DNA of 64,000 bases from JBBRDU01 sp038230335 (GTDB taxonomy: Bacteria; Verrucomicrobiota; Verrucomicrobiia; Chthoniobacterales; UBA10450), in contig JBBRNL010000003.1 of the NCBI GenBank assembly GCA_038230335.1, positions 124,001 to 188,000 of the forward strand, written 5' to 3'. The notes under the pieces are model-generated. The model saw nothing but the letters and a program-made list of their open reading frames with translations. It did no database searches and was not told where the DNA came from. The translations under genes were made by a program, and so were the position numbers. Shown in pieces: positions 42,455-51,780 of the stretch. Every line of letters starts with the position of its first letter. Within the stretch, counting starts at the first letter, position 1.

Positions 42455-45400
42455 ATGGCTGAGAAGCAGGACCGAATCGAGGATCCCCTTTGGTACAAGG
42501 ATGCGATCATCTACGAACTCCACGTCAAGACTTTCCACGACAGCGATGGAGACGGGATTGGTGACTTCCGCGGGCTGATTCAGAAAATCGATTACTTGCA
42601 GGAGTTAGGCGTCACGGCCATCTGGCTATTGCCTTTTTATCCGTCTCCCATGCGGGACGACGGTTACGACATCGCCAACTATTTCGATGTTAATCCCAAC
42701 TTCGGAACGCTCGATGATTTTCGGGCATTCCTGGCGGCGGCGCACGAACGCGGCCTGCGTGTCATCACTGAACTGGTGATTAATCATACGTCCGATCAGA
42801 ATCCATGGTTCCAGAAATCACGACGCGCGGTCGCGGGGCTGGCCGATCGCTTTCCAAATTCGGCCGACCCAACCAATTACAAGGACTTCTACGTTTGGAG
42901 CGATACGCCCGATAAATTTCAGGAAGCGCGCATCATCTTTAAAGATTTCGAGACGTCGAATTGGGCGTGGGACCCGCTGGCCAAGGCCTATTACTGGCAT
43001 CGCTTTTATTCGCATCAGCCGGACCTCAACTTCGATAACCCCGCCGTACATGAAGCGGTGGAAAAAGTCTGTGACTACTGGCTGGAGATGGGCGTGGACG
43101 GAGTGCGGCTCGACGCCATTCCGTATTTGTATGAGCGCGAGGGCACTAATTGCGAAAATTTACCCGAAACGCACACTTACCTGAAGAAGTTGCGCGCTCA
43201 CATTGATCGGAAATTTCCCGGTCGCATGCTTTTGGCCGAAGCGAATCAATGGCCCGAAGACGCGGTCGCTTATTTCGGCCAGGGCGATGAATCGCACATG
43301 AACTTTCATTTCCCGCTTATGCCCCGGATGTTCATGGCGCTTCAGATGGAGGATCGATTCCCCATTATCGACATCCTCGATCAGACCCCCGCCATCCCGG
43401 ACAATTGTCAGTGGGCCATGTTTTTACGCAACCACGACGAGCTCACACTCGAGATGGTGACGGATGAAGAGCGCGACTACATGTGGCGCGTTTACGCGAA
43501 CGATCCTCATGCGCGCATTAACTTGGGCATTCGGCGGAGGCTGGCCCCGCTTCTGGCCAATAGCCGTCGCAAGATTGAACTCCTGAACACGCTGCTCTTC
43601 TCCATGCGGGGAACGCCTATCATCTACTACGGCGACGAAATCGGGATGGGAGACAATTTTTACCTGGGAGATCGAAATGGTTGCCGCACCCCCATGCAAT
43701 GGAGTCCGGATCGTAACGCCGGCTTTTCCAAGGCCAACCCGCAGCAGCTTTATCTGCCCATTACGATCGATCCCGAATACCACTACGAGGCCATCAATGT
43801 GGAAAACCAGCAGAAGAATCTTTCTTCCCTTCTCTGGTGGATGCGTCGTGTCATTGCCATGCGCAAAAATTTCAAGGCGTTCTCCCGCGGTTCGCTCGAA
43901 TTTCTTTATCCGGATAACGCCAAGGTTCTGGCTTTTGTCCGACAGCACGAGCGCGAAACGATTCTGGTCGTGGTCAATCTTTCCAGGTTTGCCCAGGCCG
44001 CCGAACTCGATTTGGCGCGATTCTCCGGATGCCGCCCCGTCGAAGTTTTCAGTCGTAATCCATTCCCATCGATCAAGAAAGCTCCTTACATCATCACTCT
44101 GGCGCCGCACGCTCATTACTGGTTCGTCTTGCAGGCACAATCGGAGAGCAGGCGTCTGAGTAAACAACGCGTGGTTCCGACCATCGAGGCCCGGCCGGAT
44201 CTTTACGCCTTGCTCGATAACGGACAACGCGCTGTTTTTGAGCGCGACATTATCCCGGACTACATCAAGACTTGTCGCTGGTTTGGCTCCAAGGCGCGCA
44301 CCATTCGTGACGCTCGCATTTTGGAGCAGCCCGGTCTTTCCGCCAAACCAGATGCCGCCCGCTTCTGGTTCGTCGAGATGAGTTACCTGGATGGGCCTAA
44401 CGAAACATACGCATTGCCCGTTAAGATCTCCTCGGGAGATGAGGGGCGCGCCATCGTGCAGTCTGCTCCGCATGCCGTGATTGCCCGGTTCGACGGATCG
44501 GATGACGCCGTCCTGCACGACGCCATTTGGGACCCCGGTTTCCGCGCTCAACTCTTCGAAGCGATTAGTCACGAGCATCAGCTGAAAGGATCGACGGGAG
44601 ATCTCTTTGGCATGGCCGGCCGGTTGCTCGCGGAAAATCCATCTTCGTCGCCCGCTTCGTCGCAGGTGATCGCAGGACAGCAGAGCAACTCGTCGATGGT
44701 GTTCGACAATAAGTTCTTTCTGAAGCTATACCGGAAGCTCGAAGACGGTGTGAATCCCGACGTCGAGATCACGCGGTTTCTGACCGATCGAGCGAGTTTT
44801 CCCAACGTGCCGGCGTTTGGCGGTGCGCTCGAGTACCGGCGCGGGAAAGCCGAGCCCACCGTGGTCTGTCTGTTGCAGAGCGCGGTTGCGAACGAAAGCG
44901 ACGCATGGTCGCTCACTCTGGATTCGGTGGGTCGGTATTACGAGAGAGTGCTGGGCCGGAAGGCAGATTTGCAAAACAACACGACTCCGCGAGGCGCCCT
45001 CCTCGACGAGTTGATCGGCGGGATCTATCCGGAAAAAGCCAAACTTCTGGGCCAGCGCACGGGCGAAATGCATGCGGCTCTGGCCAGCAGCAGCGAAGAC
45101 ATTGCGTTTGCCCCCGAACCTTTCAATGCCATGGCGCAGCGTTCTACGTATCAATCCATGCGGGCTTTGCTCCGGCGGACCTTTGAAACGCTGCAGAAGA
45201 AATCAAGCGAGCTGCCGGAATCATTTCGGGCGGAAGCCGACGAAGTGCTGAGCGCGGAAGGCGAAATTCTGGCGCGCGAGAAACGGTTGCTCGACCGACG
45301 ATCCGGCGCCGCCAAAATCCGAATCCATGGCGACTATCATCTCGGGCAGGCTCTCTACACCGGGAAAGACTTCTTCATTCTCGACTTCGAAGGCGAACCC

Positions 45401-45787
45401 GCCCGCCCCTTGAGCGAGCGCAAGCTCAAGCGATCGCCCCTGCGCGACGTCGCTGGTATGATGCGATCCTTTCAATACGCGGCCTACAGCGCCCTATGGC
45501 AGCCAGCCATGCGCGCGGAAGATGCGCCGTTCCTTGAGCGCTGGGCCGATCTTTGGTATCGGGAAATGAGCAGCGTCTTCCTGCAAAGCTACTTGCGGAC
45601 GACAGCCGGTGCGGTCTTCATTCCGCCAGATCACGATGACCTCCAGGTCTTTCTCGAGGCCTATCTCCTCGATAAAGCTGTTTACGAAGTGGGTTATGAG
45701 TTAAACAGCCGTCCCGACTGGGTGGTTATCCCGATCCGTGGCATTAAACACCTCCTGAATTCCAGAGACGGCATCGCGGCGGGGTAG
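42455..45787 (+). CDS. treS: Trehalose synthase-maltokinase fusion (TreS-Pep2)
   Basis: A 1110-residue two-domain enzyme. The N-terminal about 550 residues are a GH13 trehalose synthase that interconverts maltose and trehalose: start DPLWYKDAIIYELHVKTFHD, nucleophile in GVDGVRLDAIPYLYEREGTN, acid/base in LLAEANQWPED and FLRNHDELTLE. The C-terminal about 500 residues are a maltokinase (DIIPDYIKTCRWFGSKARTI; catalytic HGDYHLGQ and DFEGEP), which phosphorylates maltose to maltose-1-phosphate. Together they turn trehalose into the GlgE substrate for alpha-glucan synthesis. GlgE and GlgB are not in the window. The TAG stop lies in a half copy of repeat family B. Confidence 0.95.
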   Translation: MAEKQDRIEDPLWYKDAIIYELHVKTFHDSDGDGIGDFRGLIQKIDYLQELGVTAIWLLPFYPSPMRDDGYDIANYFDVNPNFGTLDDFRAFLAAAHERGLRVITELVINHTSDQNPWFQKSRRAVAGLADRFPNSADPTNYKDFYVWSDTPDKFQEARIIFKDFETSNWAWDPLAKAYYWHRFYSHQPDLNFDNPAVHEAVEKVCDYWLEMGVDGVRLDAIPYLYEREGTNCENLPETHTYLKKLRAHIDRKFPGRMLLAEANQWPEDAVAYFGQGDESHMNFHFPLMPRMFMALQMEDRFPIIDILDQTPAIPDNCQWAMFLRNHDELTLEMVTDEERDYMWRVYANDPHARINLGIRRRLAPLLANSRRKIELLNTLLFSMRGTPIIYYGDEIGMGDNFYLGDRNGCRTPMQWSPDRNAGFSKANPQQLYLPITIDPEYHYEAINVENQQKNLSSLLWWMRRVIAMRKNFKAFSRGSLEFLYPDNAKVLAFVRQHERETILVVVNLSRFAQAAELDLARFSGCRPVEVFSRNPFPSIKKAPYIITLAPHAHYWFVLQAQSESRRLSKQRVVPTIEARPDLYALLDNGQRAVFERDIIPDYIKTCRWFGSKARTIRDARILEQPGLSAKPDAARFWFVEMSYLDGPNETYALPVKISSGDEGRAIVQSAPHAVIARFDGSDDAVLHDAIWDPGFRAQLFEAISHEHQLKGSTGDLFGMAGRLLAENPSSSPASSQVIAGQQSNSSMVFDNKFFLKLYRKLEDGVNPDVEITRFLTDRASFPNVPAFGGALEYRRGKAEPTVVCLLQSAVANESDAWSLTLDSVGRYYERVLGRKADLQNNTTPRGALLDELIGGIYPEKAKLLGQRTGEMHAALASSSEDIAFAPEPFNAMAQRSTYQSMRALLRRTFETLQKKSSELPESFRAEADEVLSAEGEILAREKRLLDRRSGAAKIRIHGDYHLGQALYTGKDFFILDFEGEPARPLSERKLKRSPLRDVAGMMRSFQYAAYSALWQPAMRAEDAPFLERWADLWYREMSSVFLQSYLRTTAGAVFIPPDHDDLQVFLEAYLLDKAVYEVGYELNSRPDWVVIPIRGIKHLLNSRDGIAAG

Positions 45788-45815
45788 GGGCTGAACAATG
45801 TGATTGGCTCAGCGC
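45783..45815. repeat. Palindromic repeat family B, half copy
   Basis: GGTAGGGGCTGAACAATG (45784-45801) matches the opening of the other copies, followed by a dyad CTGAaCAATgtgATTGgcTCAG. Only one hairpin is present. The TAG of GGTAGGGG is the treS stop codon, as in the 34437 copy. Confidence 0.5.
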
Positions 45816-45857
45816 AAACAGTGGTTTATAAGCAGCGTCAGATTGGGAAATAAAAAT

Positions 45858-46529
45858 ATGAACGACTATCTTAACACGATCGACCGGGCCATTTCCGACA
45901 AACATCTGCTCAAGCATCCCTTCTATCTCGCCTGGACGCGCGGCGAACTTAGCCGTGCCGTGTTAGCTGACTATGCCGCACAATATTATCAGCACGTGGC
46001 CGCTTTCCCCACCTATCTCTCGGCCGTGCATGCGCATTGCGACGATCAGCCTACGCGCCGGCAATTGCTCGAAAACTTGAGAGATGAAGAGGCCGGTTCA
46101 CCGAACCATCCGGAGCTTTGGCTGAAATTCGCGGAAGCCTTTGGTGTGGATGCAGCCACCGCCGGAGCGACGGAGAAATCCGCTGAAACACAGCGTCTGA
46201 TCGAGACGTTCCGGGCGGTTTGCCGCAATGGCTCCACCGCCGAAGGCCTGGCTGCCTTATATGCCTACGAAAGTCAGATCCCGGAAATCTGTGAATCGAA
46301 AATCGATGGATTGATGAAGCACTACGGCGTGACCGATCCGGCCCAATACGAGTATTTTAGCGTGCATATGGAGGCCGACCGGGAGCACGCGGCGGCCGAG
46401 CGAAAAATGCTGGAAGTTTATGTGGCCCCGGCCAATTTCGAAAACGTGCGGGGCAGCGTCGATCGTGTGCTCGATGCGCTTTGGGAAATGCTTTCCGGCG
46501 TGTGCCGTCGCCACGCCATTGCCTGCTAG
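45858..46529 (+). CDS. CADD family folate-linked protein (self-sacrificing pABA synthase-like)
   Basis: A 223-residue heme-oxygenase-fold protein (PqqC/TenA-like) of the CADD type. Chlamydial CADD makes the pABA part of folate from its own tyrosine with a di-metal centre. All key CADD positions seem conserved with an offset of four: Tyr23 in HPFY (Tyr27), Glu77 and His84 (Glu81, His88), Glu138 in YESQIP (Glu142), Lys148 (Lys152), His170, Asp174 and His177 in HMEADREH (His174, Asp178, His181). The ATG at 45858 follows AGATTGGGAAAT. Folate genes were not seen nearby. The equivalences are from memory of CADD. Confidence 0.88.
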   Translation: MNDYLNTIDRAISDKHLLKHPFYLAWTRGELSRAVLADYAAQYYQHVAAFPTYLSAVHAHCDDQPTRRQLLENLRDEEAGSPNHPELWLKFAEAFGVDAATAGATEKSAETQRLIETFRAVCRNGSTAEGLAALYAYESQIPEICESKIDGLMKHYGVTDPAQYEYFSVHMEADREHAAAERKMLEVYVAPANFENVRGSVDRVLDALWEMLSGVCRRHAIAC

Positions 46530-46546
46530 CGGTCGTAAGGATCGCT

Positions 46547-49252
46547 TCAGCGCTGCGTAACTCCGTCAGCGATGTCGACGTGGAATTTTTGCGTCATCTT
46601 TAGCTGACCAAAATTGAGTTCGGCCGAGTAGTCTCCGGCCGGTAACAGTTTCTTTGGATCGTCGCCGCCGTATTCGGTCGTAACATCCTTGGTCGGTCGA
46701 AGGTCCCAATTTAATCTCGTTAGGCCAGCCACGCCCGGGGCCTTCAAATTGGCCACGGGGGACCCGGCCGAGTTCGTGATGCGGACTTTAATTTCGTCAC
46801 CCGTGAATTCTTTAACCCAAACCGTGAGGAGAGCGCCATCCGGCGAATTGCTTCCTCGATAAACGCCTTTGCCATTCCAATCCGCGAAGCCGGATAGCAG
46901 GTAGGCACCCAAGGCTGGGCGGATACTAAAAAGATGGGCGGGTTTCGCGATAACGTCGGGAGTCAGTTCGCGCAGGGGACGCGCATCATCCAGAATAGCG
47001 AGACTGCGTCCGTGGGTCGCGATGACAAGGTCTGAGGTACGCGGCTGAATCTGCAGATCGTCCACCCGAAGCGAGGGCAGGTCGGCGATTCTGAGCCAGT
47101 GCATTCCCTGGTCGAATGACGCAAACAAGCCAAAATGGGTGCCGGCGTAGAGAAGTTGCGGATTGCCCGGATCTTCGCGCACGACTTCTACCGGCGCATT
47201 GGCCGGCAGATCGCCCGTTACGTTCTGCCAGGTCTTGCCCGCATCTGCGGTCCGCACAATCATCGGGCGATCGTCGCCAGCCCGGTAGGCGTTGGCCGCT
47301 ACGTAGGCCACGTTTGGATCGGTCGCGCCCGGTTCGATGCGAACGATCCACTGGTCTTTGATCGGATCGGGAAGGTTGTTTGTCAGCTCATTCCATTTGC
47401 CGCCTTCGTCACCAGTCAACCAAAGCCGGCCGTCATCGGTCCCGGCCCAGAGCACCCCTGGTTTTATAGGCGATTCCGCCAGCGCGTAAACCACACCGAA
47501 ATTCTCCGCCCCACTTCCGGTCGCGTTCATCCGTGCCGGGTCGTTATGTGTTAGGTCCGGGCTGATCACTTCATAGCGCTCGGCGCGGTCGGTCAGACGA
47601 AAAACATGGTTGCCTCCAACGTATAGGACACCCGGCTTTTGCCGGCTCATGATCAGGGGCGAATTCCAATGAAAGCGGTAACGGGGCTGACCCTCGGCTG
47701 GGGCCGGGCGCAAGACGCGCAATTCGCCCGTCCGCATATTGAAGCGATGGACGACGCCTTCCTGATTATCACCGTAGAATGTGTCACGGTCTGACGGGTC
47801 AAACAGAACGTAGAATCCATCCGCGCCGGTGAAGGGTATCCAATCGGAATTTCGAATCCCCTCCTTGTTCTGCACGGCACTCGGTCCGACCCAATTGCAA
47901 TTGTCCTGCAACCCGCCGGCCACGCGGTAAAACGGCCGGGTGTCATCGACTGAGATTCGATAAAATTCTCCCGCGGGAATGCGGTTGAGATGATCCCAGT
48001 TCTTCCCGGCGGCGTAGCTTTGATAAACGCCGCCATCGTTACCGACCAGAATTCGCTGACAAACAGGTGGCTTGTTCTTGTCCTCCGGTTTGGGCGGCTT
48101 GGGTGCGGGCACGCTGCCCGGCTGGATCGCCAACGCATGCATGTCCGGATGAAGTTTCTCGGACAAATCCTCGCGGAAATTCTTCCCGCCATCGTCTGAA
48201 ACAAGCAGGGCAAAACCAAGCAGGTAAATTCGCTGGTCGTTAACCGGATCAATCCTAATCTGACTGAAGTAAAAGGGGCGGGGATTGATCGTGCTGACGC
48301 GCGTCCATTTCTCTCCCCCGTCCTCCGAGCGAAAGACGCCTCCGCTTTTGCTGTGGATATCGGTAAAGTCATTTCCACCACCCTCATCGCTCTGCACAAC
48401 GGCCATCACGACCTTCGGATTGCCCGCGGTCGTGGCTAACCCGATGCGGCCGGTCCGGCCGGGCAAACCGCCGCCCAGTTTCTTCCACGTTGCTCCCCCA
48501 TCGTTGCTCTTGAATATCCCACCAACGTCGTCTCCGCCGTTCGCCGTAACGCCATACGAGAACGACCACGGAGTGCGTTGCCGCGCGTACAAGGCAGCGT
48601 AGATGGTTTCGGCATTGGACGGGTCGAACACCACATCGCTGCAACCCGTGCGGGCATCATGTGGCGCTGCCGCCTGCAGGACCGGCTTCCAGGTTGCGCC
48701 TGCGTCGGTCGTCTTAAATAACCCGCGTTCGCCTCCATCGGTCCACAGATTCCCATGCGCGGCCACAAATGCGGTTTCCGGCTTCTTCGGATCCACGATA
48801 AGACGGGCAATGGAACGGCTCGCGGAAAGGCCGACGTTTTTCCATGTGCCCCCGCCGTCGGTCGACCGGTAGACACCGTTGCCCCACTCGGCCGAATTGC
48901 GGTCGCTCGCTTCGCCGGTTCCGACCCACACTACTTCTGAATCGGAAGATGCGATGGCGATGGCGCCGATCGATTGGACCGCCTCTTTGTCGAAAATCGG
49001 ATCGAACGTCACGCCGTTGTCGCCCGTTTTGAATAGACCTCCGGTCGCGAGGCCGACGTAAAATACAGCCGGATTCCGCGGATCGATGGCAATGTCCGAG
49101 ACCCGTCCCCCCATCGTGGCGGGCCCGATCGAACGCGCTTTAAAGTTTTTAAACAGAACTTCACTCAGGGCCGGTGGATTGGTCTGACCGAGCGCGGTGG
49201 CCAACATTGCAGCGAGACTGAATACCGAGAGAACACCAGAGCGAAAGGTCAT
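46547..49252 (-). CDS. Secreted BNR/Vps10-type beta-propeller protein
   Basis: A 901-residue exported protein with signal peptide (about 1-22: FSLAAMLATALGQ). Most of the chain is a long series of BNR/Asp-box-like repeats (GLFKTGDNGVTFDPIF, VYRSTDGGGTWKNV, GLFKTTDAGATWKPV, IFKSNDGGATWKKL, VFRSEDGGEKWTRV), the signature of sortilin- and sialidase-like beta-propellers. The last about 150 residues are beta-sandwich-like (VRITNSAGSPVANLKAPGVA; a FlgD-like fold). Family members are surface glycan- or protein-binding proteins. A catalytic site is not obvious. It is convergent with the CADD gene. Confidence 0.85.
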   Translation of the reverse strand: MTFRSGVLSVFSLAAMLATALGQTNPPALSEVLFKNFKARSIGPATMGGRVSDIAIDPRNPAVFYVGLATGGLFKTGDNGVTFDPIFDKEAVQSIGAIAIASSDSEVVWVGTGEASDRNSAEWGNGVYRSTDGGGTWKNVGLSASRSIARLIVDPKKPETAFVAAHGNLWTDGGERGLFKTTDAGATWKPVLQAAAPHDARTGCSDVVFDPSNAETIYAALYARQRTPWSFSYGVTANGGDDVGGIFKSNDGGATWKKLGGGLPGRTGRIGLATTAGNPKVVMAVVQSDEGGGNDFTDIHSKSGGVFRSEDGGEKWTRVSTINPRPFYFSQIRIDPVNDQRIYLLGFALLVSDDGGKNFREDLSEKLHPDMHALAIQPGSVPAPKPPKPEDKNKPPVCQRILVGNDGGVYQSYAAGKNWDHLNRIPAGEFYRISVDDTRPFYRVAGGLQDNCNWVGPSAVQNKEGIRNSDWIPFTGADGFYVLFDPSDRDTFYGDNQEGVVHRFNMRTGELRVLRPAPAEGQPRYRFHWNSPLIMSRQKPGVLYVGGNHVFRLTDRAERYEVISPDLTHNDPARMNATGSGAENFGVVYALAESPIKPGVLWAGTDDGRLWLTGDEGGKWNELTNNLPDPIKDQWIVRIEPGATDPNVAYVAANAYRAGDDRPMIVRTADAGKTWQNVTGDLPANAPVEVVREDPGNPQLLYAGTHFGLFASFDQGMHWLRIADLPSLRVDDLQIQPRTSDLVIATHGRSLAILDDARPLRELTPDVIAKPAHLFSIRPALGAYLLSGFADWNGKGVYRGSNSPDGALLTVWVKEFTGDEIKVRITNSAGSPVANLKAPGVAGLTRLNWDLRPTKDVTTEYGGDDPKKLLPAGDYSAELNFGQLKMTQKFHVDIADGVTQR

Positions 49253-49320
49253 AGGGCGATTAATCTATCGGATATAGCTGTTTTTGCGATGGCCGAAATC
49301 CGCGTATCGTTACCGGGTCT

Positions 49321-50097
49321 ATGACGGCACAAGCTTTGGCAGGAAAAACGGGAGTGGTGTTCGGGGTGGCGAACAAGCGCAGTATTGCGTGGGCGATTGC
49401 GAAGGCCTGGGCGGCTGCGGGTGCTAGCCTGATCTTTAATTATCAGGGCGAGCGTTTGAAGGAAAACGTCGAGGAATTGGTCGCCGAATTTGGCGAGAAG
49501 ACGCCGTTATTTCCCTGCGATGTTTCCAGTGACGAGGCGATAAAGTCTTTCTTCGAGCAGGTCAAGACGCACACGGACAGAGTCGATCTGCTCCTGCATT
49601 CCGTCGCTTTCGCGCCGAAAGAAGCGCTGGAAGGCGATTTCGTCAGCACGACGCGCGAGGCTTTCCGCGTGGCGCATGATATCAGTGCCTATTCGTTAGT
49701 CGCGCTCGCGCGTGAAGCCGCCCCCATGATGACCAACGGCGGCAGTATCGTCGCCATGACTTATTATGGGGCCGAGAAAGTTGTTCCGCATTACAACGTT
49801 ATGGGAGTGGCCAAAGCGAGTTTGGAAGCGAGCACGCGTTATCTGGCCTACGATCTGGGGCCCAAAAGGATTCGGGTAAACTGTATTTCGGCCGGTCCGA
49901 TGAACACGCTGGCGGCGCGCGGAATTAGCGGATTCATGGCGATGCTAAAACACTACCAGGAGCGGGCTCCGCTGAAGCGCAGTTGCGAAGCCTCCGAGCT
50001 CGGCGACACCGGCGTTTTTCTGGCCAGCGACGGCGCCGCCGCCATCACCGGTCAGGTTCTGTATGTCGACGGTGGTTATCAAATCATGGGCATGTAG
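49321..50097 (+). CDS. fabI: Enoyl-[acyl-carrier-protein] reductase (NADH)
   Basis: A 258-residue short-chain dehydrogenase finishing each cycle of fatty acid elongation. FabI marks: GVVFGVANKRSIAWAIAKAW near the N-terminus (about 11-30), LLHSVAFAPKEALEGDFV, the catalytic Tyr-x6-Lys pattern in YNVMGVAKASLEAS (Tyr about 160, Lys about 167) and GPKRIRVNCISAGPMNTLAA. The length is typical. It stands alone 68 nt after the divergent BNR gene. It is the target class of triclosan. Confidence 0.94.
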   Translation: MTAQALAGKTGVVFGVANKRSIAWAIAKAWAAAGASLIFNYQGERLKENVEELVAEFGEKTPLFPCDVSSDEAIKSFFEQVKTHTDRVDLLLHSVAFAPKEALEGDFVSTTREAFRVAHDISAYSLVALAREAAPMMTNGGSIVAMTYYGAEKVVPHYNVMGVAKASLEASTRYLAYDLGPKRIRVNCISAGPMNTLAARGISGFMAMLKHYQERAPLKRSCEASELGDTGVFLASDGAAAITGQVLYVDGGYQIMGM

Positions 50098-50192
50098 GAT
50101 TCCGCGTTGCGCATGGCGAAGTCTCAATGGCAAAAGTCAGAATGCTTCGACCGGGGTTCGCCCCATGGCCGGGCGATGCCGTCCGCTAACGG

Positions 50193-51569
50193 ATGACCCT
50201 GGCCGACAAATTGCGACGCGAACTGGGGGATGACGGCTCCGTCGTGAGCGACGATCCAACGGTTCTGCATGCACACAGCGGCGATAAATGGTTCGCGTCT
50301 GAGGAGCCGGAGGCCGTCGTCTTTGCACGCTCGACTGCTGACGTCGTCGCGCTGATGCGCTTCGCTTCTCAGCACAAGGTTCCGGTGACCGCGCGCGGTG
50401 CCGGGTATGGGTACGTCGGGGGCTGTGTTCCTGTCCGTCGGGGCGTCGCACTTTCCCTGATGAAGATGAATCGCATCCGGGAAATCCATTTCGCAGATGC
50501 CATAGCGATTGTGGAACCCGGCGTCATCACCGGCGACTTAAAGGCGGCGGTGCGCGCGCAAAAATTGTTTTATCCGCCCGATCCTGCCAGTCAGAAGGAT
50601 TGCAGTATCGGCGGGAATGTGGCTACGAATGCCGGTGGTCCACGCTGCTTGAAGTACGGCGTCACCCGCAACTACGTCATCGGATTGGAAGTTGTGCTGG
50701 CCAGCGGCGAGTTGCTCCGCACGGGAGGGCGTGTTCACAAAAACAAAACAGGTTTTAACCTGCTCGGCCTGTTCGTGGGCTCCGAGGGGATGTTGGGTGT
50801 CGTCACGGAAATCACCCTTCGCTTACTTCCCCTTCCTCCGGCCCGGGCCACCCTCTCTGCGGCTTTCGCGACCATGTCGGAAGCGGCTTCAGCTGTACAG
50901 GATATTTTTGCCGCGGGATTTTTGCCTTCGTCACTCGAGATCGCGGACAGTTTCACTCTGGAAGCGGCGCGGCACGAGCTCGGTCACGCCCTCGTGCCGG
51001 CGGGGAGCGCTCATTTGCTGGTCGACCTCGATGGCCAGGAACAAAGCGTCGCCAGCGAAGTTTTGGCCATCCGCGAGCTTCTGGCGCGCAAGCGACCGAA
51101 CGCTCTCGACATGGCAACGGGCGAGACAGATTGCGAAAAGATGTGGGCTTTGCGTCGTGAGTTCAGTAACTCATTACGCGCCACCGGATTGACGAAACTG
51201 AATCAGGATGTCGTTGTCCCGCGTAGCCACATTGTCGACCTGGTGGACTTCGCGGCTGCCTTGCAGGCCAGGCATGGGTTTCCCATCGCGTGTTTCGGCC
51301 ATGCCGGAGACGGAAACGTTCACGTTAATATTATGGCGGCCGATTACGAAGATACGGCCGTTCACGCGCGCGTGGATGCCGCGCTGGATGAATTGTTCGC
51401 TCAAGTTTTGCAGTGGGGCGGTGTGATCACCGGAGAACATGGCATCGGTCTGGCCAAAAAGCGCTGGTGGCCGGAAGCGACGAGTGAAGCCACCCGCCGT
51501 CTGCATCAACAACTCAAAGATGTGCTCGATCCGAACCGAATTCTCAATCCGGGAAAGTTTCTCGATTAG
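50193..51569 (+). CDS. FAD-linked oxidase, GlcD/D-lactate dehydrogenase type
   Basis: A 458-residue flavoprotein of the FAD_binding_4 class that oxidises 2-hydroxy acids such as glycolate or D-lactate. The FAD site is RGAGYGYVGGCVPVRRGVAL (about 69-88), then VEPGVITGDLKAAV, IGGNVATNAGGPRCLKYGVT (about 139-158) and GSEGMLGVVTEITLRLLP. The C-terminal half has CFGHAGDGNVHVNIM and GGVITGEHGIGLAKKRW, the substrate-domain motifs. GlcE and GlcF partners are not adjacent, so it may act as a single-subunit D-lactate or glycolate dehydrogenase. Confidence 0.88.
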   Translation: MTLADKLRRELGDDGSVVSDDPTVLHAHSGDKWFASEEPEAVVFARSTADVVALMRFASQHKVPVTARGAGYGYVGGCVPVRRGVALSLMKMNRIREIHFADAIAIVEPGVITGDLKAAVRAQKLFYPPDPASQKDCSIGGNVATNAGGPRCLKYGVTRNYVIGLEVVLASGELLRTGGRVHKNKTGFNLLGLFVGSEGMLGVVTEITLRLLPLPPARATLSAAFATMSEAASAVQDIFAAGFLPSSLEIADSFTLEAARHELGHALVPAGSAHLLVDLDGQEQSVASEVLAIRELLARKRPNALDMATGETDCEKMWALRREFSNSLRATGLTKLNQDVVVPRSHIVDLVDFAAALQARHGFPIACFGHAGDGNVHVNIMAADYEDTAVHARVDAALDELFAQVLQWGGVITGEHGIGLAKKRWWPEATSEATRRLHQQLKDVLDPNRILNPGKFLD

Positions 51570-51780
51570 ATCGTCCCTGGTGCGGAATGACTCCCGCCGC
51601 GGCTCGAAGCGTCACTTAAAGCCTTGACCGGGCACCGGTTGACTTTCGCTGTCCTGGGAGGATATTGCGCTTCACTCAAGCTAACCCGCGACCTACGCCC
51701 ATCTGCGTGTTCGCGAACGATTTAATTACGGAGATTCGCTTCTCCGATATTCGGCGCCCCTGACGGCCTCGCAATTTTTC

